Part shown: in pieces, positions 24,405 to 32,203 of the stretch
Numbering within the stretch: the first letter of the stretch is position 1
Layout of the letters: every line of letters starts with the position of its first letter
Assembly (NCBI RefSeq): GCF_031845305.1
Contig: NZ_JAVREH010000002.1
Location: 124,001 to 188,000, forward strand
Origin: Jatrophihabitans_A lederbergiae
Lineage (GTDB): Bacteria; Actinomycetota; Actinomycetes; Mycobacteriales; Jatrophihabitantaceae
Direction: 5' to 3'
Length of the DNA stretch: 64,000 nt
Made by a program: the position numbers and the translations under genes
Notes under the pieces: model-generated
Told to the model about the DNA's origin: nothing
What the model saw: the letters and a program-made list of their open reading frames with translations, nothing else
Database searches by the model: none

Positions 24405-25543
24405 TGCGCGTCCACAAGGTCGAGGCCCTGGTCGGCGGATCGATCGGCCTGCTCACCGCCGTCGCTGCCGCGGGACTGGCGCAGCAGCGCCGCTCGGTCG
24501 ACCGGGACCGGGCGCAGGTCACCCCGAAGTCCGCGGCCGACTTCGGTGCGCTGCCGATCGACCGCCAGGGGATCGTGCACACCGAGGACGGCGTCGACCT
24601 GCACTACGAAGAGGTCGGGCCCCTCGACGCGGGACTGACGGTGGTGTTCGTGCACGGCTTCGCGCTGAGCCTGGGCACGTTCCACTTCCAGCGACTGGCG
24701 CTGCGGGAGGAGTTCGGCGACCGCGTCCGCATGGTGTTCTACGACCAGCGCTCACACGGCCGGTCCGCGCACTCGTCGTCCGCCGGATGCACTCTCGAGC
24801 AGACCGGCCGTGACCTGTACAGCGTGCTGGACCAGCGGGTGCCGACCGGGCCGGTGGTGCTGGTGGGCCATTCCATGGGTGGCATGACCGTGATGGCGTT
24901 GGCCGACCAGCATCCCGAGCTGTTCAGCGGCACTACCCGCACCAGCGACGACATCGGCCCTACTGGCGATCCGGCTCGCGTCCGGTCCGTGGTGCTGATC
25001 AACACCTCGTCCGGTGAGCTGAAGACGATCACCCTGGGGCTGCCCAACGCGCTCGCGCGGCTGCGTGGGCCGGTGCTGCCGGTGGTGCTCCGGCGCGCGG
25101 CCAAGAGCGCCGCGCTGGTGGAGCGCGGCCGGGAGCTCGGCAAGGACCTGGCTTGGCTGATGACCAAGCGGCTGAGCTTCGCCTCGCCCGATGTGGACCC
25201 CGCCGTGGTGGCCTACAGCACCAACCTGATCGCGGCCACGCCGGTCACCGTCGTCGCCGACTTCTATCCCACCCTGATGGCCCACGACGGCCAGCTGGGG
25301 CTGCGCAACCTGCGGCACTGCCCGGTGCTGGTCATCGGCTCGGACCACGACGCCCTGACCCCGCTGTCGCACTCCGAGCAGATTGCCCGGGCGCTGCCCG
25401 GGGCCACCCTCGTCGTGGCCGCCGACTCCGGGCACCTGCTGGTGCTGGAGCACCCGGACCTGGTGAACAAGCCGCTGATCGCCGTCGTCCACTCCGCACT
25501 GGACGGCGCCGCCTCTCCGGTCGGTTCGGCACGGACTCGCTGA
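24404..25543 (+). CDS. Alpha/beta hydrolase with N-terminal membrane anchor
   Basis: A 379-residue protein. Residues about 8-28 (ALVGGSIGLLTAVAAAGLAQ) form a membrane anchor or uncleaved signal. The hydrolase core has the oxyanion motif VFVHGFALS, nucleophile Ser in LVGHSMGGMTVMAL, Asp in VIGSDHDALTP and His in DSGHLLVLEHP. The substrate is unknown. This gene regularly sits between alr and tsaE in actinobacteria. Start and stop overlap both neighbours by one base. Confidence 0.85.
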   Translation: MRVHKVEALVGGSIGLLTAVAAAGLAQQRRSVDRDRAQVTPKSAADFGALPIDRQGIVHTEDGVDLHYEEVGPLDAGLTVVFVHGFALSLGTFHFQRLALREEFGDRVRMVFYDQRSHGRSAHSSSAGCTLEQTGRDLYSVLDQRVPTGPVVLVGHSMGGMTVMALADQHPELFSGTTRTSDDIGPTGDPARVRSVVLINTSSGELKTITLGLPNALARLRGPVLPVVLRRAAKSAALVERGRELGKDLAWLMTKRLSFASPDVDPAVVAYSTNLIAATPVTVVADFYPTLMAHDGQLGLRNLRHCPVLVIGSDHDALTPLSHSEQIARALPGATLVVAADSGHLLVLEHPDLVNKPLIAVVHSALDGAASPVGSARTR

Positions 25544-25989
25544 TGGTCCTGCTGCGGACCCCGGACGAGACGCACGAGTTCGGGCGACGGCTGGCGGAGC
25601 TGCTGCGTCCGGGTGACCTGCTGGTGCTGACCGGTCCGCTGGGCGCGGGCAAGACCGCGCTGACCCAGGGCATCGGCGCGGGGCTGGCTGTGCGCGGCCG
25701 GGTGGTCTCGCCGACGTTCGTGATCGCGCGGGTTCATCCCGGCGGGCGGATACCGCTGGTGCACGTGGACGCCTACCGGCTGGGCTCGCTGGACGAGGTG
25801 GACGATATGGACCTCGACGTGGCCGTGGCTGACTCGGTGACCGTGGTGGAGTGGGGCGCGGGACTGGTGGAGCAACTCGCCGACGCTCGGCTGGAGGTCA
25901 AGCTCAGCCGGCTGCCGGACTCCGAGGTGCGCGAGGTCGACCTGGTGCCGGTCGGCGGGGACTGGGCCACGCGCCTGACGCGGCTGTAG
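25543..25989 (+). CDS. tsaE: tRNA threonylcarbamoyladenosine biosynthesis ATPase TsaE
   Basis: A 148-residue P-loop ATPase with Walker A LTGPLGAGKTALTQGIGAGL, then SPTFVIARVHPGG and VHVDAYRLGSLDEVDDMDLD. It acts with TsaB and TsaD in making t6A at tRNA position 37. ATG at 25543 overlaps the upstream stop (TGATG); the longer open frame upstream is a shadow of the hydrolase gene. Confidence 0.95.
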   Translation: MVLLRTPDETHEFGRRLAELLRPGDLLVLTGPLGAGKTALTQGIGAGLAVRGRVVSPTFVIARVHPGGRIPLVHVDAYRLGSLDEVDDMDLDVAVADSVTVVEWGAGLVEQLADARLEVKLSRLPDSEVREVDLVPVGGDWATRLTRL

Positions 25990-26009
25990 CTGCGATTAGG
26001 CTGGCGCGC

Positions 26010-26669
26010 GTGCTGGCTCTGGTGATCGACACGTCGTCGGCCGCGGTGACCGCGGGCGTCGCCGAGGTCGCGTCCGGGGTTGCTCCGAGGGTGCTGGCAC
26101 AGCAGGTCATCATCGATGCCCGGGCACACGGGGAGCGGCTGGCCCCGTCCATCCAGGCCAGTCTGGCCGAGGCGGGCGTGCGGTTTCCAGACCTGGCCGC
26201 CGTCGTCGCCGGCACCGGTCCGGGGCCGTTCACCGGCCTGCGCGTCGGCCTGGTCACCGCGGCGGCCATCGGGGACGCGACGGGGCTGCCGACGTACGGG
26301 GCGTGCTCGCTCGACGCGATCGCGGCCGTCCACGCGGACTGCGCGGACCTGCTCGTGGCCGGTGACGCCCGCCGCAAAGAGGTGTACTGGGCGCGCTACC
26401 GGCACGGGATACGAACCGCCGGACCCGAGGTGACCAAGCCCGCCGAGCTCAGCACGGAAGCGGCCGCGATGGCCGGCGCCGGTGCCCGGCTCTACTCCGA
26501 CGTCCTGGGCCTGCCCCTGCTGGAGGAGGACTACCCACCGGTGGCGGGGCTCGCCGCGGTGGCCGCCGAGCGGGTGCTGAACCGGGCACCGGGGGAGCCG
26601 CTGACCCCGCTGTACCTGCGGCGCCCCGACGCGGTCGCGCCGGGTGAGCGCAGGCAGGTGACCGCGTGA
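26010..26669 (+). CDS. tsaB: tRNA threonylcarbamoyladenosine biosynthesis protein TsaB
   Basis: A 219-residue ASKHA-fold protein: LALVIDTSSAAVTAGV at the start and GTGPGPFTGLRVGLVTAAAI in the middle. It is the inactive paralogue that forms the TsaB-TsaD heterodimer. GTG at 26010 is chosen because the family begins at the ALVIDTS strand. Its stop overlaps the rimI GTG by 4 bp. Confidence 0.94.
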   Translation: MLALVIDTSSAAVTAGVAEVASGVAPRVLAQQVIIDARAHGERLAPSIQASLAEAGVRFPDLAAVVAGTGPGPFTGLRVGLVTAAAIGDATGLPTYGACSLDAIAAVHADCADLLVAGDARRKEVYWARYRHGIRTAGPEVTKPAELSTEAAAMAGAGARLYSDVLGLPLLEEDYPPVAGLAAVAAERVLNRAPGEPLTPLYLRRPDAVAPGERRQVTA

Positions 26670-27142
26670 CAGCACCCAATTCCGCTCAGCTTCCGCTTCC
26701 GAGGCTGCGCCCGATGCGCGCCGCCGACCTCGATGTCCTGCTGGCCCACGAGCAGGCAATGTTCGGCAGCGAGGCATGGTCACGGGAGAGTTACCTCGAT
26801 GAGCTGGCTGACACCGAGCTGCGCTATTACCTGGTCGCCGAGAACGCCGACGGCGTGCTGCTCGGCAGCGGCGGGCTGATGACCATCGGCGAGACGGCGC
26901 AGATCCTGACCGTCGGCGTGCTGCCCGCCGCCCGGCGACACGGTCTGGGACGGGTGCTGGTACGGGCGCTGATCACCGAGGCTCGTCGGCGCGGCGCGTC
27001 CGAGGTGCTGCTGGAGGTCCGTGAGGACAACCTGGCCGCCCGCAAGCTGTACGAAGCTGAGGGCTTTGCGAACCTGGGACGCCGCCGGGGCTACTACGAC
27101 CGGGGCCGGGTGGATGCGGTGACGATGCGCTATGCGATCTAG
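26666..27142 (+). CDS. rimI: Ribosomal-protein-S18-alanine N-acetyltransferase RimI (GNAT)
   Basis: A 158-residue GNAT acetyltransferase: RLRPMRAADLDVLLAHEQAM, the acetyl-CoA loop VLPAARRHGLGRVLV, and the C-terminal NLAARKLYEAEGFANLGRRR followed by GYY. RimI acetylates the N-terminal Ala of S18, and in actinobacteria it sits in the t6A operon. It overlaps tsaB by 4 bp and tsaD by 11 bp. Confidence 0.92.
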   Translation: MTAPNSAQLPLPRLRPMRAADLDVLLAHEQAMFGSEAWSRESYLDELADTELRYYLVAENADGVLLGSGGLMTIGETAQILTVGVLPAARRHGLGRVLVRALITEARRRGASEVLLEVREDNLAARKLYEAEGFANLGRRRGYYDRGRVDAVTMRYAI

Positions 27143-28178
27143 CGACCAGCCCCTGGTGCTCGGCATCGAGACGTCCTGTGACGAGACCGGCGTCGGCATC
27201 GTGCGGGGCACCGAACTGCTGGCCGACGCGGTGGCCTCCAGCGTCGAGGAGCACGCCCGCTTCGGTGGCGTGGTGCCGGAGGTGGCCAGCCGCGCGCACC
27301 TGCAGGCGATGGTGCCGACGGTGCACCGGGCGTGCGCCGACGCCGGAATCGCGCTGACCGATGTCGACGCCATCGCGGTGACCGCCGGGCCGGGCCTGGC
27401 CGGAGCGCTGCTGGTCGGCGTCGCGGCGGCCAAGGCGTACTCGCTGGCGCTCGGCAAGCCGCTGTACGGGGTGAACCACCTGTCCGCCCATGTCGCAGTG
27501 GACCTGCTCGAGCACGGTCCGCTGGACGAGGCGTGTATCGCGCTGCTCGTCTCGGGCGGGCACTCCTCGATCCTGCGCGTCCCCCGGGTCGGCGGCCTGG
27601 AGCTGACCGAGCTCGGGGCGACACTGGACGACGCGGCCGGCGAAGCGTTCGACAAGGTTGCCCGGCTGCTGGGCTTGGGCTTTCCCGGTGGGCCGCTGAT
27701 CGACCGGGCCGCTCGCGAGGGCGACCCGGCGGCCATCGCGTTCCCCCGGGGCCTGACCGGTTCCCGCGACCCGGCGTTCGCCTTCTCGTTCTCGGGCCTG
27801 AAGACGGCCGTCGCCCGCTGGGTGGAGGCTCGGGAGCGGGCCGGCGAGCCGGTTCCGGTCGCCGATGTCGCGGCCTCGTTCCAGGAGGCGGTCGTCGACG
27901 TCCTGACGAGCAAGGCGATCCGGGCGGCGAGGGAGGCCGGCATCGACTACCTGCTGCTCGGCGGCGGGGTGGCCGCGAACTCCCGGCTGCGCGAACTCGC
28001 CCTACAGCGCTGCCAGCAGGCCGGCATCCGGCTGCGGGTTCCCCGGCCGGGGCTCTGTACCGACAACGGGGCCATGGTGGCGGCGCTGGGGGCCCAGCTT
28101 GTCGCCGCCGGCGCCACCCCGTCCGAGCTCGACATCCCCGCCGACTCCGCCATGCCGATCGCCGAGGTGCTGGTCTGA
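27132..28178 (+). CDS. tsaD: tRNA N6-adenosine threonylcarbamoyltransferase TsaD
   Basis: A 348-residue ASKHA enzyme transferring threonylcarbamoyl to A37 of tRNAs reading ANN codons. Hallmarks are VLGIETSCDETGVGIV, the metal-binding NHLSAHVAVDLL, LLVSGGHSSIL and GLGFPGGPLIDRAAREGD, ending with the GGGVAANSRLRE loop. The start overlaps rimI by 11 bp and the stop overlaps the next ATG (TGATG). Confidence 0.96.
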   Translation: MRSSDQPLVLGIETSCDETGVGIVRGTELLADAVASSVEEHARFGGVVPEVASRAHLQAMVPTVHRACADAGIALTDVDAIAVTAGPGLAGALLVGVAAAKAYSLALGKPLYGVNHLSAHVAVDLLEHGPLDEACIALLVSGGHSSILRVPRVGGLELTELGATLDDAAGEAFDKVARLLGLGFPGGPLIDRAAREGDPAAIAFPRGLTGSRDPAFAFSFSGLKTAVARWVEARERAGEPVPVADVAASFQEAVVDVLTSKAIRAAREAGIDYLLLGGGVAANSRLRELALQRCQQAGIRLRVPRPGLCTDNGAMVAALGAQLVAAGATPSELDIPADSAMPIAEVLV

Positions 28179-28414
28179 TGCCGGTGACCATGTGGGAGGT
28201 CCGCGCCGCCCCGGGCCGGCTCGACGAGTTGCGGAACTGGGTGCTGACACGGGTCGACGAGACGGCTCAGGTGTACCGCAGCGCCGGCGGTGAGCCCCGG
28301 CTGGTGGTGATCGACCCGACCGGTTCGGCCGCGCACCAGTTGGCGGACGTGCCGGGGGAGCTGGTCGCCCGGCCGGCGCATGCCTGGGACTTCGAGTCCG
28401 CGCGCAATGTTTGA
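28178..28414 (+). CDS. Small conserved hypothetical protein (78 aa)
   Basis: Unrecognised function. It starts at the TGATG junction with tsaD, which argues for real, coupled translation. The product begins MPVTMWEVRAAPGRLDELRNW and ends with HAWDFESARNV; length and the EVRAAPGR..EL pattern recall small antibiotic-monooxygenase-like folds, but this is only an impression. No membrane segment. The next gene starts 24 bp later. Confidence 0.72.
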   Translation: MPVTMWEVRAAPGRLDELRNWVLTRVDETAQVYRSAGGEPRLVVIDPTGSAAHQLADVPGELVARPAHAWDFESARNV

Positions 28415-28438
28415 GTCGACCCGCGACGTCTAGTAGCT

Positions 28439-28990
28439 GTGACCGGCATCGAGGGGAGCTCGGACGAGCGCTTCAGCGCGTTCGTCGGCGAGCACACCGA
28501 TGCCCTGCTGCGCACCGCGTACCTGCTCACCCGCAATGCCGTCGAGGCCGAAGAGGTCGTGCAGGACACCCTGGTCTGGCTCTATCCGCGCTGGGCGCAG
28601 GTCGAGGCCGCGCGGTACCAGCTGGCCTACGTCCGCAAGGCGGTGGTCAACCGGTTTCTGGCGGGGCAGCGCCGGATGTCCTCGACGGAGGTGCGTTTCG
28701 ACGAGTCGTTCGCCCTCTATGCCGAGCAGCCGGGCCATCGGGACGAGGCGGCCGAGGTGGACGAGCGGATGGCGATGTGGCGTGAGTTGGGCGCCCTGTC
28801 CGAGCGCCAGCGGGCCGCGATCGTGCTGCGGTTCTTTCACGACCTGCCCGACGACGAGGTGGCCGGGGTTCTGGACTGCCGGGTGGGAACGGTGCGCAGC
28901 CTGATCAGCCGGGCGCTGGCCGCCCTGCGCGGCACCGGCAGCTTCGCCGACGACGCGACCGGCTCGCATTATCTGAGGAACGTGACATGA
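28439..28990 (+). CDS. SigE-family ECF RNA polymerase sigma factor
   Basis: A 183-residue group 4 sigma factor. Region 2 (residues about 12-75) has ALLRTAYLLTRNAVEAEEVV and QDTLVWLYPRW; region 4 (about 115-165) has LGALSERQRAAIVLRFFHDL and VAGVLDCRVGTVRSLISRAL. GTG start. The following membrane-protein gene overlaps by ATGA, the usual position of an anti-sigma factor. The signal it senses is unknown. Confidence 0.88.
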   Translation: MTGIEGSSDERFSAFVGEHTDALLRTAYLLTRNAVEAEEVVQDTLVWLYPRWAQVEAARYQLAYVRKAVVNRFLAGQRRMSSTEVRFDESFALYAEQPGHRDEAAEVDERMAMWRELGALSERQRAAIVLRFFHDLPDDEVAGVLDCRVGTVRSLISRALAALRGTGSFADDATGSHYLRNVT

Positions 28991-30351
28991 GCAAGAAGAC
29001 GCTGCCCGACGAGCTGCGTTCGGTGCTGCTCGCGCGGTCCCTCGACGCCCCGGAGCCGACCGAGACGATGCGGCGGGTCCTTGCCGACACGGTCGGCGCC
29101 GGGGCGAGCCACCAGCCTCGGCTAAGCGACCGGCCTGGGCTAGGCGACCGGCCTGGGCTAGGCCACCGGACCGGGGCAGGCGACCGGCCTGCCGCGCGTG
29201 TTCGCGCCGGCCGGCCTAGCTGGTTGCGCTGGCCGCCGTCCGGATTCCTGGTTGCTGCGGTCACCGTCGCGCTGCTGGTGATCGGCGTCGGCGCGCTGGC
29301 CCGGCTCGGGCAGTCGGGCCAGTCCGGCTCGGCGACGAGCAGTAACGCCGTCGGCTCTGCCGAGAAGAACTCTGCCGGGAAGAACTCTGCCGGGAAAAAC
29401 GCTGCCGGAAGCAACTCAGCTGGCGAAGGCACCCGGACCGGCGCGGCGATGGACCCCAAGGCACAAGCACGCGGGACGGAGTTGCCGAGTGACGGGGCGG
29501 AGCAGGGCAGCCCGGCTCCGCCGGCTGGGCCGACGCCGCCGTTCCCGAAGGACCTGAACTGCTCCTCGATCGGCGGTGGCAGGCGCGGCATCGGAGCGTG
29601 GGCGGCGGATCCGGCGACCCCGGGAAGCAACGGCCTGCGGTTCTATGAGTTCCGGTGTACCGGCCCCAGCGGCCAGCGCCTGGCCAGTGAGGTGCAGGAG
29701 TTCAGGCGCACCGGATCATTCCTGGCCTACGTGCAGACACTGCTGCCGCTCGGACTGAACCAGCATGTCGACTTCATCACCATCGAGGGCGGCGCGGTGC
29801 TCATCCGGAGCGCGAACGTCTCCGGTGTCGACATGGGTGATGTTGTCCAGCGCACCTACACCCTCAACAGTGGTCCGGGGTACCGGGTCACCTCCAAGCT
29901 GATCGCCCGGGCCTGCACCGGCAAGGACCTGACCACGACAGGCAGCACCAGTGCCGAGATTCGGACGACGTCGGGCACCGTCGTGTCGGCCCATGCACTG
30001 CTGCAGTTCACCAACCGCAGCTATCTGGCGTGCGCCATGGAGGGCTATCCGGCGGTTCGGTCGTTGGTGGGCTCCCGAGCCGTCGGCCCGCCGACCGACA
30101 CCATGCTCAGCGGGGTCGGCGGTGGCGTCCGGAACGGGGTGGTACCGCCCATTGTGGTGCTGGCGCCGGGCAGCACCGCCGCCGCGATCGTGGAACTCGG
30201 CGAGTGGACGGGCAGCTCGCAGTGCGCCTCGACCGATCACCTGGCCGTGTCACTGCCGAACGGAACGGTGCTGCCCCCCGTTCCGGTCTCGCTCGGGGCC
30301 TGTGCCGTCACGGTCCACCCCGTCGTGGGCAGTCCACTGGGATCGGACTGA
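28987..30351 (+). CDS. Membrane-anchored DUF4232 protein, putative partner of the sigma factor
   Basis: 454 residues. The cytoplasmic N-terminus (about 80 residues) carries a DRPGLG repeat; one membrane segment follows (SGFLVAAVTVALLVIGVGAL), then a KNSAG repeat linker, an unassigned domain and a C-terminal DUF4232-like domain from about residue 300 (CTGKDL ... HALLQFTNRSYLACAMEGYP ... VVLAPGSTAAAIVE ... GACAVTV). Topology and the ATGA overlap with the sigma gene suggest an anti-sigma or sensor function; I see no classical zinc anti-sigma HxxxCxxC motif, so this is inference. Confidence 0.75.
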   Translation: MSKKTLPDELRSVLLARSLDAPEPTETMRRVLADTVGAGASHQPRLSDRPGLGDRPGLGHRTGAGDRPAARVRAGRPSWLRWPPSGFLVAAVTVALLVIGVGALARLGQSGQSGSATSSNAVGSAEKNSAGKNSAGKNAAGSNSAGEGTRTGAAMDPKAQARGTELPSDGAEQGSPAPPAGPTPPFPKDLNCSSIGGGRRGIGAWAADPATPGSNGLRFYEFRCTGPSGQRLASEVQEFRRTGSFLAYVQTLLPLGLNQHVDFITIEGGAVLIRSANVSGVDMGDVVQRTYTLNSGPGYRVTSKLIARACTGKDLTTTGSTSAEIRTTSGTVVSAHALLQFTNRSYLACAMEGYPAVRSLVGSRAVGPPTDTMLSGVGGGVRNGVVPPIVVLAPGSTAAAIVELGEWTGSSQCASTDHLAVSLPNGTVLPPVPVSLGACAVTVHPVVGSPLGSD

Positions 30352-30354
30352 GCT

Positions 30355-31545
30355 TCAGCCCTGTACAGGCTCGGCCAGCACGGCCAGCCGGCTTTCGCCC
30401 ACCCGGGCCAGCAGCACCGTGATCGAGTTGGGTCCCTGTGGTTTCAGCTCCCGCCGCAGGCCGGCCGGGTCGATGTCCACCCCGCGCTTCTTGATCTCGA
30501 CGATGCCCACCTGGCGGCGCCTCAACTCCGCGCGCAGCGGCTTTACCGAGTACGGCAGGACGTCGAGCACCCGGTAACCCCGGGCCAAGGCTGTGCTCAC
30601 GGGAGCGTCGGCGCTCAGGTAGGCCAGGTGCTCGTCGATCCGCCGGCCGCCGGGCAGCAACGCGGAAACCTGCTGCACCAGACCGGCCCGGATGACGGCG
30701 CCGTCCGGCTCGTACAGGTACGCACCGACCGGCCCGATCGCGGGCGAGGACGGGTCCGCGTCGGTCAGGTGCTCGCCCGAGGGCAAGACCGTTGCCCGGT
30801 AAGAGACGTCCCGTGCGGTCGCCGCTCTGAAGGCGGCTGACCACAGCACCGCCTCTTTCACGCCGCCGGCGAAGGACACCCACTCGGCCTCGGCCCCGGC
30901 CGGGATCAGGCGGTGATCGAGGCCCGGGGCGAGCTTGGCGGCCGCGTATCCGCCGCTGGTGAGGACGTCCAGGACGAAGTCGAAGCTGGGCGAGTACGCC
31001 CTGGGGTCGAAGGTCCGGCCGCGGTCGGTGCGCCGAGCCGGATCGAGGAACACCGATTCGGCCGCCCGCCAGTCCGCGTCCTCGGCGTTGCTGGTCACGA
31101 TCGGCGCGTCGGCGTTCGCGGCGGCGATCGCGGCCGTGCCCGGGTCACGCTCCACGCCGGTAACGGCGAGCCCGGCTCGCTGGAAGGCCAGCACGTCCGC
31201 GCCGATCCCGCAGCACAGGTCGAGCACGGAACTCAGCCCGGCGCCGGCGTACCGGGCGGCGCGGTGGTCGGCGATCTCGACCCGGGTGGCCTGCTCCAAG
31301 CCGTCCGGGGTGAACAGCAGTGAGCCGGCCAGCGCGCCGAACTTCGCCCGGGCCCGGGCGCGGAGTGCCGCCTGGGCGAGCGCGACCGTGGCGAGCCCCG
31401 GATCGAGCGAGCGCCGCAGTGCCGCAGCCCGCCGAATCGGGTCCAGCTCGCCCAGGGACTCCGCCAGCTCGATCGCCCGCCACAGCTCGCCCCGTCCGGC
31501 GGCGGTCGACAGGAAGTCCGGAAGCACGCCCCCAGTGTCGCCCAC
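30355..31545 (-). CDS. Class I SAM-dependent methyltransferase with C-terminal THUMP-like domain
   Basis: About 396 residues. A helical N-terminal part is followed by the SAM-binding motif SVLDLCCGIGADVLAFQRAG, the acidic VERDPGTAAIAAANA and VFLDPARRTDRGRTFDP. The C-terminal THUMP-like region includes VLDVLPYSVKPLRAELRRRQ and EIKKRGVDIDPAGLR. Probably an RNA or translation-related methyltransferase of unknown substrate. GTG at 31545 is the preferred start (MGDTGGVLPDF), with GTG at 31554 or 31527 possible; the much longer open frame upstream is antisense to groES-groEL. Confidence 0.82.
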   Translation of the reverse strand: MGDTGGVLPDFLSTAAGRGELWRAIELAESLGELDPIRRAAALRRSLDPGLATVALAQAALRARARAKFGALAGSLLFTPDGLEQATRVEIADHRAARYAGAGLSSVLDLCCGIGADVLAFQRAGLAVTGVERDPGTAAIAAANADAPIVTSNAEDADWRAAESVFLDPARRTDRGRTFDPRAYSPSFDFVLDVLTSGGYAAAKLAPGLDHRLIPAGAEAEWVSFAGGVKEAVLWSAAFRAATARDVSYRATVLPSGEHLTDADPSSPAIGPVGAYLYEPDGAVIRAGLVQQVSALLPGGRRIDEHLAYLSADAPVSTALARGYRVLDVLPYSVKPLRAELRRRQVGIVEIKKRGVDIDPAGLRRELKPQGPNSITVLLARVGESRLAVLAEPVQG

Positions 31546-31607
31546 GCCGCGCACGAGCTCCTGGCCGCACGCCTCCGGCCGAGTTGGCACCCGCCCGGTG
31601 TTGAGCG

Positions 31608-31634
31608 TTGGCACTCTCGGAGCTAGAGTGCTAG
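31608..31634 (+). promoter_or_regulatory. CIRCE operator (HrcA binding site) upstream of groES
   Basis: TTGGCACTC (31608-31616), nine spacer bases, GAGTGCTAG (31626-31634). The consensus is TTAGCACTC-N9-GAGTGCTAA, so there are two differences. It lies about 100 bp before groES, the expected place. It implies that groESL is repressed by HrcA and released by heat or misfolding stress. Confidence 0.93.
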
Positions 31635-31732
31635 TCAAGGCAAGGCTGACCCCCGCGACGGCAGCCAGCGCCGGATCGCCAGACATTTCCATTCCGCATG
31701 ATCCAGATCGACCCCAAGGAGGGGAGCTGCTC

Positions 31733-32038
31733 GTGACCGCCACCAAGGTCAACATCAAGCCGCTTGAGGACCGCATCGTGGTCCAGGCGCTGGAAGCCGA
31801 GACCACCACCGCGTCCGGCATCGTCATCCCTGACACCGCCAAAGAGAAGCCGCAAGAGGGCACCGTCCTCGCCGTCGGCCCGGGCCGGATCGACGACAAG
31901 GGCAACCGCGTCCCCGTCGACGTGTCCGAGGGCGACGTCGTTCTGTACTCCAAGTACGGCGGCACCGAGGTCAAGTACGCCGGCCAGGAGTACCTGGTTC
32001 TTTCGGCGCGCGACGTCCTCGCGGTCATCGTCAAGTAA
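31733..32038 (+). CDS. groES: Co-chaperonin GroES
   Basis: A 101-residue GroES: NIKPLEDRIVVQALEAETTT, the mobile loop SGIVIPDTAKEKPQEGTVLA, and VVLYSKYGGTEVKYAGQEYL. It caps the GroEL chamber. The start is GTG at 31733, with AAGGAGGGG about 10 nt upstream; the longer open frame is a shadow of the methyltransferase gene. Controlled by the CIRCE site. Confidence 0.97.
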   Translation: MTATKVNIKPLEDRIVVQALEAETTTASGIVIPDTAKEKPQEGTVLAVGPGRIDDKGNRVPVDVSEGDVVLYSKYGGTEVKYAGQEYLVLSARDVLAVIVK

Positions 32039-32082
32039 TTCGGGCGACGACTTCCGCCAGAACGAAGGCTTACTTCGAGAAG

Positions 32083-32112
32083 GCCCCGGAGCGCACTGCG
32101 CCCCGGGGCGTT
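32083..32112 (+). terminator. Hairpin between groES and groEL (attenuator or processing site)
   Basis: GCCCCGG-AGCGC at 32083-32094 can pair with GCGCC-CCGGGGC at 32098-32109 around a 3-nt loop, followed by GTTCTCGGTTC. It could partly terminate transcription or serve as a processing site, so that groES and groEL levels differ. Confidence 0.5.
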
Positions 32113-32203
32113 CTCGGTTCCGGGATCTGCACGGGTTCCCGACCGCTCCGGCGATCGAGCCCGTGCCGGTCCACTGCGGCTAGCAATCAGAAAGGAACCA
32201 TCC

